NCBI GenBank assembly: GCA_047615875.1
Contig: JBLHGU010000023.1
Span: 1 to 44,631, forward strand
DNA from: JBLHGU01 sp047615875
GTDB lineage: Bacteria; Pseudomonadota; Gammaproteobacteria; Arenicellales; CAJQKF01
Direction of reading: 5' to 3'
DNA length: 44,631 nucleotides
The position numbers and the translations under genes are program-made. The notes below the pieces were generated by a model, which saw nothing but the letters and a program-made list of their open reading frames with translations, was not told where the DNA came from and did not search any database. Shown one piece after another: positions 16,920 to 26,100 of this stretch. The number at the start of each line of letters is the position of its first letter. Position 1 is the first letter of the stretch.

Positions 16920-18638
16920 TTAGGCAATGATCGCTTGGTTTAGATTAGGTTTTACGTTTATTTCGGTGAACAATTGGTTAGTCTGTGAATCTTCACAACA
17001 AGATAAATATAGTTCCTGATCAACAATACTGAAGGCTCCGTTGTGACACTCCAGATAAACAATCCCGCTATCTTCAATTGCAAAATCGATGTTTGGTATT
17101 TGTTTGATACACTGGGTTAGAAATTTTAGGTTATTTTCTACATCGAGTTCCGGTCCATCTGGATAAACTTCATCAGCGGTTTTAGCTCGGATGTTTATTT
17201 TTTGATATCGCTCGAGATTAATTAATCCAACCGGGTGAAAAATTGTCATTTTCTCTCCAGTTCCTTTGGCTATAGTCTTTGGGTAGGTGCCCTTGGGCAC
17301 ACTGTTGTCGAGAAATTCAAAGTGGTAGTTAAACTCTTTGTGAGACAGCCATCTGAAGAGAACTTTTGGCATTCCAATGGAAGCTTCAAGGCTGTGATCG
17401 AGAAAGTCTTCCACAGACTTGAAACGACCACGTTGTAACCCTCTCTCCCAGCCTCTGACCACAGTCTCCTCCGGTGGCGTAACCACAAAGTACATATACA
17501 TGACATCCGTATAGCGAGCATAAGTGTCGTATAGAATTCGTGGAATATTCTCACTGGTAAAACTATCGAAGCGGAATCTATCAACCAGAAGGTTTGGAAT
17601 AGCCTTGTTTCGTCTGGCCTTGGCACGAATATAGCGATCCAGTTTGCCGTCAACAATAATGACTTCCTGGCTGGTCATTCGTCCAAAATATTTGTAAGCA
17701 GAATCGAGAGACTCATAATCCAGTAAAAACTTGCGCCATATATCAGGGCTAATGGTGCCAAATGTATTGCGGTCCAAATTCTTTTCCTCAATAAGCGAGG
17801 GCAATATCGCACGTAGTGAACTCTTACCCGCGGCGGATGCCCCCTTAAGACTAATCAGGAAGGCCTTATCCGAGTCTGGCAGTACGGTATAGCCTTCAAT
17901 CTCTATAGCCTGTTGCACCCAGGGTGCGATAAGTTTACCGATCACACGACTACCATATCGATTGCATACATGACGACTAACCAGTGTGGTCAGTAATTCG
18001 TTGTCCGTACCAACATAACCACGAAAATTTAATATTCGTCCAATGACCCGATACAGGCTTTTGTAGAGTGCTTCGTGAAGCGAGTTGTCAGTGGCCAGGC
18101 CTTTTTGTTTGAATTCAGTGATCTGTCGAAATTCTCGATCAGCCTGAGTTTCAGTTGATACTAATTTTCTTTGTCGCTTACCCAATAGGCGAGACCACAA
18201 AGAAGGAGGCTCAATCTTTTTGTTTCCACCAGGCGTATCTTGCAATTTCGACAGGGTTTCACCAACCAGCTCAAAAACATCTCGATTCAACTGGTCATAA
18301 GTTTCAATCACTTCCGTAAGATGAGGCTCGATATACTGTTTCAAAATAGTGCCGGCCATCAAGCGAAAATTATTACCTAGCTCTTCCTCGGTATTGCCCT
18401 CGGGAATTACCAGGCCGGCGTTTACTTGAACGATAAGTTCATGAAGGGCGAGACGCTCGGGTCGAAATGTCACTAACTCTTCTGGTGGTAAGCCAGTGAA
18501 TTTGGATATTTCCAGCACATCTGCAAGACGAGTGAAAACGTTTTCCGTTCGATGGATAGTCTCCAGTTCCCGCCAGGCAGGCGGGATATCCGACTCAAGT
18601 CCGGGATTCCATGCGTTGTGGATTTTCGTTTGATCCAA
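16920..18638 (-). CDS. Large P-loop (zeta-toxin/kinase-like) protein of unknown function
   Basis: A 572-residue cytosolic protein I cannot assign to a characterised family. A predicted helical N-terminal half (about 1-250) precedes a P-loop at residues 266-274 (GASAAGKSS, after a hydrophobic strand FLISLK). Then come FGTISPDIWRKF, a possible metal/substrate site VIIVDGKLDRYIRAKARR at about 328-343, and VVTPPEETVVRGWERGLQRGR near 385-404. This order resembles zeta-toxin-like or other small-molecule P-loop kinases. The C-terminal ~100 residues are a separate region. It begins 38 bases after the GntR gene on the same strand, so it likely shares that gene's promoter and control, beside the sulfolactate operon. 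No antitoxin-like gene is next to it. Confidence 0.65.
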   Translation of the reverse strand: MDQTKIHNAWNPGLESDIPPAWRELETIHRTENVFTRLADVLEISKFTGLPPEELVTFRPERLALHELIVQVNAGLVIPEGNTEEELGNNFRLMAGTILKQYIEPHLTEVIETYDQLNRDVFELVGETLSKLQDTPGGNKKIEPPSLWSRLLGKRQRKLVSTETQADREFRQITEFKQKGLATDNSLHEALYKSLYRVIGRILNFRGYVGTDNELLTTLVSRHVCNRYGSRVIGKLIAPWVQQAIEIEGYTVLPDSDKAFLISLKGASAAGKSSLRAILPSLIEEKNLDRNTFGTISPDIWRKFLLDYESLDSAYKYFGRMTSQEVIIVDGKLDRYIRAKARRNKAIPNLLVDRFRFDSFTSENIPRILYDTYARYTDVMYMYFVVTPPEETVVRGWERGLQRGRFKSVEDFLDHSLEASIGMPKVLFRWLSHKEFNYHFEFLDNSVPKGTYPKTIAKGTGEKMTIFHPVGLINLERYQKINIRAKTADEVYPDGPELDVENNLKFLTQCIKQIPNIDFAIEDSGIVYLECHNGAFSIVDQELYLSCCEDSQTNQLFTEINVKPNLNQAIIA

Positions 18639-18676
18639 TCTGTTTGGCCCGGATTTATGTAGAAGTTTTTGAAGCT

Positions 18677-19408
18677 CTAAAAAACGGAGTTCTGGTAGTG
18701 ATGGCTATTGGTGTTACAGCGACTGTGCCTGAGTTCCACAGGTGTTCCATCAAACCGAAGTGCAACCCTTTCGATTTCCAGTATCGGTGAGCCGGATTTC
18801 AGTCCCAATAGCTTTGCGTCATGTTCGGTGGCAGCCACGGCGCGTAATTGTTCATCGGCGCGGTGGATAGTTATGCCAAACTGGGTTTCATAGAGCTTGT
18901 ACATAGTGTTAGGCAGGTCGCTGATTTTGAGTTTGCCGAAATCGCCAAACAGACTTGAAGGCAGCACAATGATTTCTACGACGGTTGGTTGATTGCCCAG
19001 GCTTCGAATTCTCTCAATACAGGTAACACGTTCGTTGCTAGCAATCTTCAATTTGGCCGATTCGCTTCGAGTCGCGCGTTTTTGCCGGCAGGATAGAAAT
19101 TCACAATCTGGCAGTACTTTGTTGCCTTGTTCGTCAACGATGTGAAAAAAGTGGAATAACGCCCGCGCATCATCGTGGGCGGCTACATAGGTGCCCCTGC
19201 CTTGTCGACGTAGCAGCACATTGGATTCCACCAGCTCGGTAATTGCTTTACGAACTGTTCCCTGACTGATGCTTAGCTGTTGGGCGAGATGTATTTCGCT
19301 GGGGATTATATCTCCCGGCGACCAGTCGCCTGCAGCAACTCTGGCCACTAATAGATCTTTAACCTGCATGTAAAGCGGTATAGATCCTTTTGTGTTTGAA
19401 AGTTCCAT
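18677..19408 (-). CDS. GntR-family regulator with UTRA domain
   Basis: A 243-residue HutC-subfamily regulator. The N-terminal winged helix-turn-helix is clear (PLYMQVKDLLVARVAAGDWS, then IPSEIHLAQQLSISQGTVRKAI and the wing RRQGRGTYVA), and residues about 90-235 form a UTRA ligand-binding domain. It is divergent from suyA-suyB-hpsN and followed by the P-loop gene. It probably represses both transcripts until sulfolactate, sulfopropanediol or a relative binds. GGAG lies about ten bases before the ATG. Candidate operators at 19606 and 19471 fit the HutC-type consensus with GT, TATA and AC elements. Confidence 0.88.
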   Translation of the reverse strand: MELSNTKGSIPLYMQVKDLLVARVAAGDWSPGDIIPSEIHLAQQLSISQGTVRKAITELVESNVLLRRQGRGTYVAAHDDARALFHFFHIVDEQGNKVLPDCEFLSCRQKRATRSESAKLKIASNERVTCIERIRSLGNQPTVVEIIVLPSSLFGDFGKLKISDLPNTMYKLYETQFGITIHRADEQLRAVAATEHDAKLLGLKSGSPILEIERVALRFDGTPVELRHSRCNTNSHHYQNSVF

Positions 19409-19470
19409 TCAGGGTGTCTCCGGAAAGATTTGTAAAACCGCGGTAGTGTTCGCTGTAGTTGGTTTCGCCG

Positions 19471-19488
19471 AACGTAATATAAGACGTT
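19471..19488. promoter_or_regulatory. Second candidate GntR operator near the gntR start
   Basis: AACGT and ACGTT arms flank AATATAAG; read on the minus strand the site contains GTCTTATAT, shared with the perfect palindrome at 19606. It lies 62-80 bases upstream of the gntR start, suggesting autoregulation. Confidence 0.5.
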
Positions 19489-19605
19489 GCTGAATCTGAT
19501 TGCAATAACATTGCCTCCTAATGTTGTGATTTAAATGGGTTTTTTGCTAATTCAGCAACTAAACCTTGTTTTGCCTCTGCAAAGTTTAGTTTTTATATAG
19601 AGATA

Positions 19606-19619
19606 GTCTTATATAAGAC
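19606..19619. promoter_or_regulatory. Candidate GntR/HutC-type operator GTCTTATATAAGAC
   Basis: A perfect 14-bp palindrome 85 bases before suyA, in the 296-base divergent interval. It has outer GT..AC and a central TATA, as known for HutC-subfamily operators. A partial second copy lies at 19471-19488. Confidence 0.7.
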
Positions 19620-19704
19620 CACTTGACTATATTAATGGAAATTGAGTAGTATTGCACAAGGCGCTCTGTGCGCCATTGTTTTTTAACCGTTCGAGGAAAA
19701 CCGA

Positions 19705-19986
19705 ATGATCGAATTTGTAGTGCATGATGAGGGCGACAGCGTCGGTGTTATTGTCGTGGAAGGAGTGGAAAGCGGTGATGCAATCACTGGCTGGATAATG
19801 GATCAGGATACGGAATTAAAGTTGGTCGCAGCAAGTGATATTCCTATTGGACACAAGCTGGCCATCAAGCCTCTGGCCGACGGCGATACTGTTATCAAAT
19901 ATGGTGTTGATATCGGTAAAGTTGTTGCAGATATTGGTGTTGGTGAGCATGCCCATGTACACAACATCAAGACCAAACGTTGGTAG
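19705..19986 (+). CDS. suyA: (2R)-sulfolactate sulfo-lyase, small (alpha) subunit
   Basis: A 93-residue SAF-domain protein of the altronate/galactarate dehydratase N-terminal type. Key stretches are VVHDEGDSVGVIVVEGVESG, IPIGHKLAIKPLADGD and VIKYGVDIGKVVADI, ending in HAHVHNIKTKRW, as in SuyA and UxaA N-terminal domains. With SuyB it would cleave sulfolactate to pyruvate and sulfite. A GAGGAAAA ribosome-binding site precedes the ATG, and suyB follows 42 bases on. Separate small and large subunits plus the neighbouring hpsN favour sulfolactate over altronate or galactarate, but this rests on context and overall resemblance. Confidence 0.85.
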   Translation: MIEFVVHDEGDSVGVIVVEGVESGDAITGWIMDQDTELKLVAASDIPIGHKLAIKPLADGDTVIKYGVDIGKVVADIGVGEHAHVHNIKTKRW

Positions 19987-20028
19987 CAGCCACATTATTT
20001 CCGCAAGAATCTAATCAGGAGAAAAACT

Positions 20029-21204
20029 ATGTCGCTGGATCTCAGCAACACAACATTTAAGGGCTACCGTCGTGAAAATAATCGCGTCGGTATCCGAAAT
20101 CACGTCATCATTTTGCCTATTGATGATATTTCCAACGCTGCCGCAGAAGCTGTTGCCAATAATATCAAAGGCACCATGGCGTTACCTCATCCCTACGGCC
20201 GCCTGCAATTTGGCGCTGATCTTGAACTGCACTTTCGCACCCTGATCGGTACAGGATCTAATCCTAATGTTGCCGCAGTAGTTGTCATTGGTATCGAAGA
20301 CCAGTGGACTCAACGTGTTGTAGATGGCATCGCCAAAACCGGTAAGCCGGTTGTTGGTTTCGGTATTGAGCAACATGGCGATCATAATACAATCTGTAAG
20401 GCTTCCAAAGCTGCCCGCGAATATATCCAGTGGGCTACAGAACTTCAGCGCGAAGACGCTCCATTAAGCGAACTTTGGGTTTCTACCAAATGTGGTGAGT
20501 CTGATACGACTTCTGGTTGTGGTGCTAATCCTACCGTTGGTAATGCTTTCGACAAACTTTACCCACACAAGACAACCTTGCTGTTTGGCGAGACCTCTGA
20601 GGTAACCGGTGGTGAACATCTGATTGCAGCACGTTGTCGTACGGATGAAGTCCGTGAACAATTTATGTTTATGTTCGATCGCTATCAGGCCATGATCGAA
20701 CGTCATAAAACTGACGATCTTTCCGACTCCCAGCCTACCAAAGGAAATATCGCTGGTGGTCTAACCACCATTGAAGAGAAGGCTCTGGGCAATATTCAGA
20801 AAATCGGCAAGAAGTGTCTAGTCGATGGTGTTCTGGATAAGGCTGAGGAACCAACCGGGCCCGGTCTGTGGTTTATGGATTCATCCTCAGCTGCTGGCGA
20901 GATGGTGACCTTGTGTGCGGCCGCAGGTTATGTAGTGCACTTATTTCCTACAGGACAGGGCAATATTATTGGCAATCCAATCCTGCCAGTAATCAAACTG
21001 TGTGCTAATCCACGCACCGTTCGAACCATGTCTGAGCATGTAGATGTTGACGTGTCTGGTTTATTACGCAAGGAAATGTCTCCAGATGAAGCTGGTGATG
21101 AACTGTTAGACATGATGTTGCGAACAGCAAATGGTCGTAATACCGCGGCAGAAGCACTCGGACACCGCGAGTTTATCCTTACTCGTTTATTTGAGAGCGC
21201 CTGA
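20029..21204 (+). CDS. suyB: (2R)-sulfolactate sulfo-lyase, large (beta) subunit
   Basis: A 391-residue protein of the UxaA/GarD C-terminal family, the catalytic partner of SuyA. Recognisable stretches are FKGYRRENNRVGIRNHVIIL near the N-terminus, STKCGESDTTSGCGANPTVGNAF (metal-site cysteines), LFGETSEVTGGEHLIAAR and GQGNIIGNPILPVIKLCAN. The enzyme releases sulfite from the C-S bond of (R)-sulfolactate. AGGAGAAAA precedes the ATG. No sulfite exporter or sulfite dehydrogenase gene is present in the window, so sulfite handling must be encoded elsewhere. Confidence 0.88.
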   Translation: MSLDLSNTTFKGYRRENNRVGIRNHVIILPIDDISNAAAEAVANNIKGTMALPHPYGRLQFGADLELHFRTLIGTGSNPNVAAVVVIGIEDQWTQRVVDGIAKTGKPVVGFGIEQHGDHNTICKASKAAREYIQWATELQREDAPLSELWVSTKCGESDTTSGCGANPTVGNAFDKLYPHKTTLLFGETSEVTGGEHLIAARCRTDEVREQFMFMFDRYQAMIERHKTDDLSDSQPTKGNIAGGLTTIEEKALGNIQKIGKKCLVDGVLDKAEEPTGPGLWFMDSSSAAGEMVTLCAAAGYVVHLFPTGQGNIIGNPILPVIKLCANPRTVRTMSEHVDVDVSGLLRKEMSPDEAGDELLDMMLRTANGRNTAAEALGHREFILTRLFESA

Positions 21205-21220
21205 TATAGAAGACGGATAG

Positions 21221-21242
21221 CCCGGTGATTCTTATTGCCGGG
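21221..21242 (+). other. Weak stem-loop between suyB and hpsN
   Basis: CCCGG at 21221-21225 can pair with CCGGG at 21238-21242, followed by TTATTT. The stem is only five base pairs, extended by a G-U and an A-U pair, so it is at best a leaky pause or processing site within the operon. Confidence 0.3.
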
Positions 21243-21304
21243 TTATTTAAAGCTTCTCCTCACAATCAGGACCGCATTACAAATACTTATTAGGAGCCTT
21301 AAAA

Positions 21305-22618
21305 GTGACAGTGGAATTTTTAAAAACGGCTGAAAAAACCTCGGCCAGTGGTGAAGACGATACCCGCAAAATCGTAGCAGAAATGCTTGCAGAAATTGAA
21401 GCAGGTGGTGAAGAGAAGGCCAGAGCCTATGCTGAAAAACTCGATAACTACACTGGCAATATTGTTATATCAGAAGAAGAAATTGCCATTGCTTCCGCCA
21501 AGGTTCCGCAACAGGTTAAAGACGACATTCAGTTTTCGTATGATCGTGTACGCGGCTTTGCCGAAAAACAAAGAGAAGCTCTGATCGATTTTGAAGTTGA
21601 GCTTTCTCCAGGTCTATTCGCTGGTCAGAAGCAAATTCCGGTACAAACCGCTGGCTGTTATGTACCCGGTGGCCGATATGCACATGTGGCCTCTGCAGTA
21701 ATGTCTGTAGCAACTGCCAAGGCTGCTGGTGTAGATCACGTAATTGCCTGTTCTCCACCCAAGCCTGGCGAAGGTGTTAATCCGGCTATTATTTATACTG
21801 CAAACCTTTGCGGTGCCGATACCATTTTAGCTCTTGGTGGCGTGCAAGGTATTGCTGCCATGGCCTTTGGACTATTCACCGGCCATGCAGCAGATATTTT
21901 GGTTGGACCAGGTAACCGTTTTGTTGCCGAAGCCAAACGCATGTTGTTTGGTCGAGTCGGTATCGACTTGTTTGCCGGACCCACTGAAATTGCAGTGATT
22001 GCCGATGCGTCTGCCGATCCTCGAATTATTGCCAGTGATCTGGTTGGTCAGGCTGAGCATGGACTAGATTCTCCATGCTGGTTAATTTCTACCGATCGTA
22101 GCGTTGCGCTGAAAACTATAGAGTTGATGCCTGGGTTAATCGCCAAACTACCTGAAACCCCACGAATTGCCGCCGAAGCCGCATGGCGCGATTATGGTGA
22201 GGTTGTCTTGTGTTCCGATCGCGAAGAAGCCGCATTAGTTAGTGATCGATATGCCGCCGAGCATCTTGAAGTTCAGACCACTGATCTGGACTGGTGGGTT
22301 AATCGACTGCGTAACTATGGTTCACTGTTTGTTGGTGAGGAAACCACCGTAGCTTTTGGTGATAAATGTTCCGGTACTAACCATATTTTGCCAACCAAAG
22401 GTGCGGGTCGATATACCGGTGGTCTTTTTGCAGGCAAGTTCATCAAGACTGTTACTACCCAACGCATGAGTCGTGAAGCAAATCGTGAAGTGGCATCTGC
22501 TGCAGCGAGAATTTCAAGACTTGAAGGCATGGAAGCGCATGCCCGTACCGGTGATGATCGTCTTGAAAAGTATTTTCCAGAAGAAACATTTAGCCTGCAA
22601 CCAGAGGCTTTGGGTTAA
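21305..22618 (+). CDS. hpsN: Sulfopropanediol 3-dehydrogenase (histidinol dehydrogenase family)
   Basis: A 437-residue NAD-dependent zinc enzyme that would oxidise (R)-2,3-dihydroxypropane-1-sulfonate in two steps to (R)-sulfolactate, the substrate of SuyAB. The histidinol dehydrogenase fold is evident from CYVPGGRYAHVASAVMS and GPGNRFVAEAKRMLFG, and zinc ligands are conserved (GQAEHG, GDKCSGTNHILPT, EGMEAHART). CSGTNHILPTKGAGRYTGG differs from true HisD, which has SVNHVLPT-like sequence here, and matches the HpsN group. It starts with GTG after TTAGGAGCC. A strong terminator follows. A paralogue is at 39920. Confidence 0.85.
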   Translation: MTVEFLKTAEKTSASGEDDTRKIVAEMLAEIEAGGEEKARAYAEKLDNYTGNIVISEEEIAIASAKVPQQVKDDIQFSYDRVRGFAEKQREALIDFEVELSPGLFAGQKQIPVQTAGCYVPGGRYAHVASAVMSVATAKAAGVDHVIACSPPKPGEGVNPAIIYTANLCGADTILALGGVQGIAAMAFGLFTGHAADILVGPGNRFVAEAKRMLFGRVGIDLFAGPTEIAVIADASADPRIIASDLVGQAEHGLDSPCWLISTDRSVALKTIELMPGLIAKLPETPRIAAEAAWRDYGEVVLCSDREEAALVSDRYAAEHLEVQTTDLDWWVNRLRNYGSLFVGEETTVAFGDKCSGTNHILPTKGAGRYTGGLFAGKFIKTVTTQRMSREANREVASAAARISRLEGMEAHARTGDDRLEKYFPEETFSLQPEALG

Positions 22619-22648
22619 TCGGTTAGTCGAATATATTAGTTGGTAGAA

Positions 22649-22670
22649 AAAGGGGGCTGATGCCCCCTTT
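22649..22670. terminator. Bidirectional terminator between hpsN and the SnoaL-like gene
   Basis: A nine-base-pair stem (AAAGGGGGC with its complement) around the loop TGAT, followed by T-rich sequence on the plus strand and preceded by A-rich sequence. The symmetrical layout between two convergent genes fits use in both directions. Confidence 0.8.
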
Positions 22671-22671
22671 C

Positions 22672-23076
22672 TTATTGCCCGGCTATCTGTCGATCGAAAT
22701 CTTCAGCATCAAAATGACCACAGGAATGTTGTACTTTGCAGTCGTCGGTTAGTTTCCAGTACTCCCAGCCACCGATCTCAATATTATTGCCGGTGCCACC
22801 GGGACCGCTATTGGTGCCTGTAAGCGTCCACATAAAAACCGCATGGGTGCCGGATGAACGAATGCTATCTTGATGCAGAGATAGATCAGGAAATGCATCC
22901 ATAAAGCCCTGGGCCATAGTGGTGACTTCACCTCTTCCGTCGCATGGCTCGCCTTCGTTTATAACGATAGCGCCATCTTCTGCGTAGAATGCAGATACAG
23001 CTTCTGCAACGCCGGAGCACCAGGCTGCGGTATATTCTCGAGCCATGGTCTCGACTGCTTCAAGTGTTACGGGCAT
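22672..23076 (-). CDS. SnoaL-like (NTF2 superfamily) protein
   Basis: A 134-residue protein of the SnoaL-like/ketosteroid isomerase-like fold. The family pattern is seen in YTAAWCSGVAEAVSAFYAEDGAIVINEGEPCDGRGEV, then FMDAFPDLSLHQDSI and FMWTLTGTNSGPGGTGN. Members bind small hydrophobic molecules and are either isomerases, cyclases or non-enzymatic. It follows the cyclase gene at 23140 on the same strand after 63 bases and may be the last gene of that transcript. No catalytic residues can be assigned with confidence, so the function remains open. Confidence 0.75.
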   Translation of the reverse strand: MPVTLEAVETMAREYTAAWCSGVAEAVSAFYAEDGAIVINEGEPCDGRGEVTTMAQGFMDAFPDLSLHQDSIRSSGTHAVFMWTLTGTNSGPGGTGNNIEIGGWEYWKLTDDCKVQHSCGHFDAEDFDRQIAGQ

Positions 23077-23139
23077 ATTTTTTACCTGTGAAGTTTAAAT
23101 GTTTAATCAATAGAAAATAACAGACAGCTTTAATGTTTT

Positions 23140-26100
23140 CTAATAAGTGTGTTTTGAGTGAACTCTATCAGATTGCAAATCTACCAATAGTGATTTTGCT
23201 AGTTGAAATTCAGTAGTTGATTCTTGCCATTGGTACTTTTCCAAATGATCAGATAAACATTCTCTAGCCTGACTAATCTTGTCTTCTGATTGCAAAAGTT
23301 TCGCTAACTGAATAGCCGCACGTAAACCAAACTGGCAGGTTTTTTGCGAGTTAGAAATTTCCAGGGCACGTCGTAACGATGCCTGAGCCATTGTTGAATC
23401 GGTGAGTTCATCGGCGTCATATGCAGCAGCAAAAAGACGGTGTACTTCGGCCTCGAAGTAGCGTTCACCCTGTTCTGCTATTCTACCCTTTGCTCTGCGT
23501 AGTATTTCCAGAGCCTTGTCGATCTGGCCGTGTTTAATCAATGCCTGTGCGTAGTGGGTCAGCTTCTGGATAGTGAAAAACTGAGCACCACTTGCTTCAT
23601 AAATGTTCAGACCATCCTGTATTTTATTTAACATCGACGAATCATCATGTTGCATAGCTAGAGCCGAATAGTAGATGGCTGACGCGGCACCCTGGGTCAT
23701 CGTCGAGTTGAGTTCGTTGGCGGTATCCAGTGATCTTTTTGCAATGGTTTCTGCATTTGCCCAGTCGTTGGCCATGGCATAGTACATCGACAAAATCCAG
23801 TCTATACGTGCGCTAACCAGACGGTTGTTCAACTTTTCCGTGAACCCTTGTACGCGTTTGGCATAGTCCTCTGCACTGTCGACTTTACCCAGACTAAACT
23901 CAATCCAGGTCATGTAGGCCATAGCTGTGGCACGCAAATCGCCACCATACTCTGCCATCATTGAACGGTCTTCTGGGTCAGAACTACCAGTTGCAATGCA
24001 TTTAATCACGCCTTCTCGTGCACCTGCAGGGTTCTCACCGATGGCAAATTGACTCAACGCCACAGAATACAGTGCGGCACAGTTGGCATTTCTTTCAGTG
24101 CTGCTGGAAACAGCTTCTACCAGTTCATTGGATACGGTAATTGCCTGTCGATGTTTACCGCCGACGGTAAGAAACATCCACACACCTAACAAAACCGGAG
24201 CCGTTAACTCGGGCAGATTCACTTCCTTGCAGAGCGTACGTGCTAATTGGTAGGCCTCTCTGGCTTCAGGTGAAGCGTAACCACGTACTGCCCACCAAAC
24301 CTGCCCCAGCATTGCCTGGTAGCGTAGTTTCCACGCAGTGGAGTCTACGAGATCTGGATAATCGTGAATCAATTCTAGTCCGAAGTCCAGATGGGTGCGG
24401 GCTTCAACATAAGATGAACTTTGACGAGAATTTCCGGCCGCCTTTAGCCATAGCGGTATGGCTTGCTGAATGTTCCCAGCCCGGGTTGCGTGGTAAGCAA
24501 TCACATCAGGTTTAAGTTCTGACTCAGCTTTAAAATCCACATTCAGAATATCAACCAGGCGTGAATGGATTTGCTGCCGCTTGGTCTTCAATAAACTTTC
24601 GTAAGCGGCATCTTGTATCAATGCATGCTTAAAAATAAATTTTTGCTGTTCTCCCAAGCCGCGTTTATAAATAAGCCCGGCATCAAGTAACACCGTTAAT
24701 GCATCGGACAGTTTTTCAGCTGAAAGCATGACCGCCATGCTGAGTAACGTAAGATCAAACTCGCGACCAATAGCGGCTGCAGTTTGGGCAACCTCACGGG
24801 CTGGGGCGAGTCGATCCAGACGTGCCAGTAGCGAGGCTTGTAGTGTAGAGGGAATGGCCAGATCGCGTAGCGGTCGTAGCAGTGTGTAGTGATCCACATG
24901 TTCCAAAAGCATGTCGGATTCGATGATCATTTTGGTTAGTTCTTCAATGAACAACGGTACACCATCGGTTTTCCTGACAATCTCTTCTTCAACTTCTTCA
25001 GGCAGTCGTTTAGCTGAGGTAACGTTGTCGATGATCTTACGAATCGCTGATCGGCTAATTCTTGACAATGGCAAGGTCGAGAGGTGGGTATAGTTACTCC
25101 ACGGAACGGTAAACTCGGGACGATGGGTAATCACCAGTAAGAAGGCCTGACGTTCGGCATGGGTGATAAGAGCTTCCAGCAATTCCAGACTGGTGGCGTC
25201 GGCCCAATGGGCATCCTCGAAAACCATTAATACCGGGCCATTCTTGCAGTAGCCCAACAGGGTCCGAGCGACTAACAGTAATAAGGCCTGTTTGCGCTTT
25301 TCAGCACTCCATTCAAGCAGCGGGTAACGATCACTACTGTCTATGGATAATAATCCGGCATATAGTGAAATCTCCTCAGGTTTCGTTAGATTTATGTTGG
25401 CAAGAAACTGTTCCAGCCGGCTGAGGTTGGTTTGTGCATCAGCCAGTCGATCGATACCAACAGCAATCTCGAGCTGAGCGATAAAGGGTTGTAGTGCGCT
25501 ATTAGTCTGAAACGAGACACATTGAAAAGACAGCAGGGTGTGCGGTGATTGCTCGGCTCTTTGTTGCAAAGCACGAACAATTCGTGACTTTCCGATACCC
25601 GCTTCACCGGACAGTAATACGACATGGGGCTCGGATTCAGTCGCCTGTCGCCAGCGTTCAGATAGCAGGCCAATCTCATGTTCCCTGCCGACTATCTCAC
25701 CTATCTGACTGCCATGACGGCTGTCAAAGCGACTGACAGAACCGGTTACATTGGTTACCTTGAAAATTTCCTGGGCAACGGATATGCCTTTTAATTTGTG
25801 GCTGCCGATACTCGTGCTTTCGAATCGACCCGCTGTAATCTGTTGCGTAGCAGAGCAAACCAGTAAGCAGTCAGGGTCAGCAAAGCTTTGTAGTCTGGCG
25901 GCAAGGTTTGGTGTGTCTCCCAGTACTGCACGGGATTCAGAGGAGCCATCAATATCTATATCCCCCGCTACCACCAAACCAGTCGACACACCAATCCGCA
26001 CTTGAAACTGGATTGAACGCGTTGCCGAATGGTTTTGCACTGATGCAATAATATCGATGCCGGTACGTACTGCTCGTTCCGCCGCGTCTTCATGGGACAC

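Noticed and set aside
16920..18638. Zeta toxin of a toxin-antitoxin pair
   Set aside because: The P-loop core is similar in layout, but the protein is far larger than typical zeta toxins and its neighbour is a metabolic-type regulator, not an antitoxin.
21305..22618. Annotation as histidinol dehydrogenase (hisD)
   Set aside because: The CSGTNHILPTK region and the neighbouring suyAB genes match the sulfopropanediol dehydrogenase group, and no other his gene is present. The same reasoning applies to 39920-41230.
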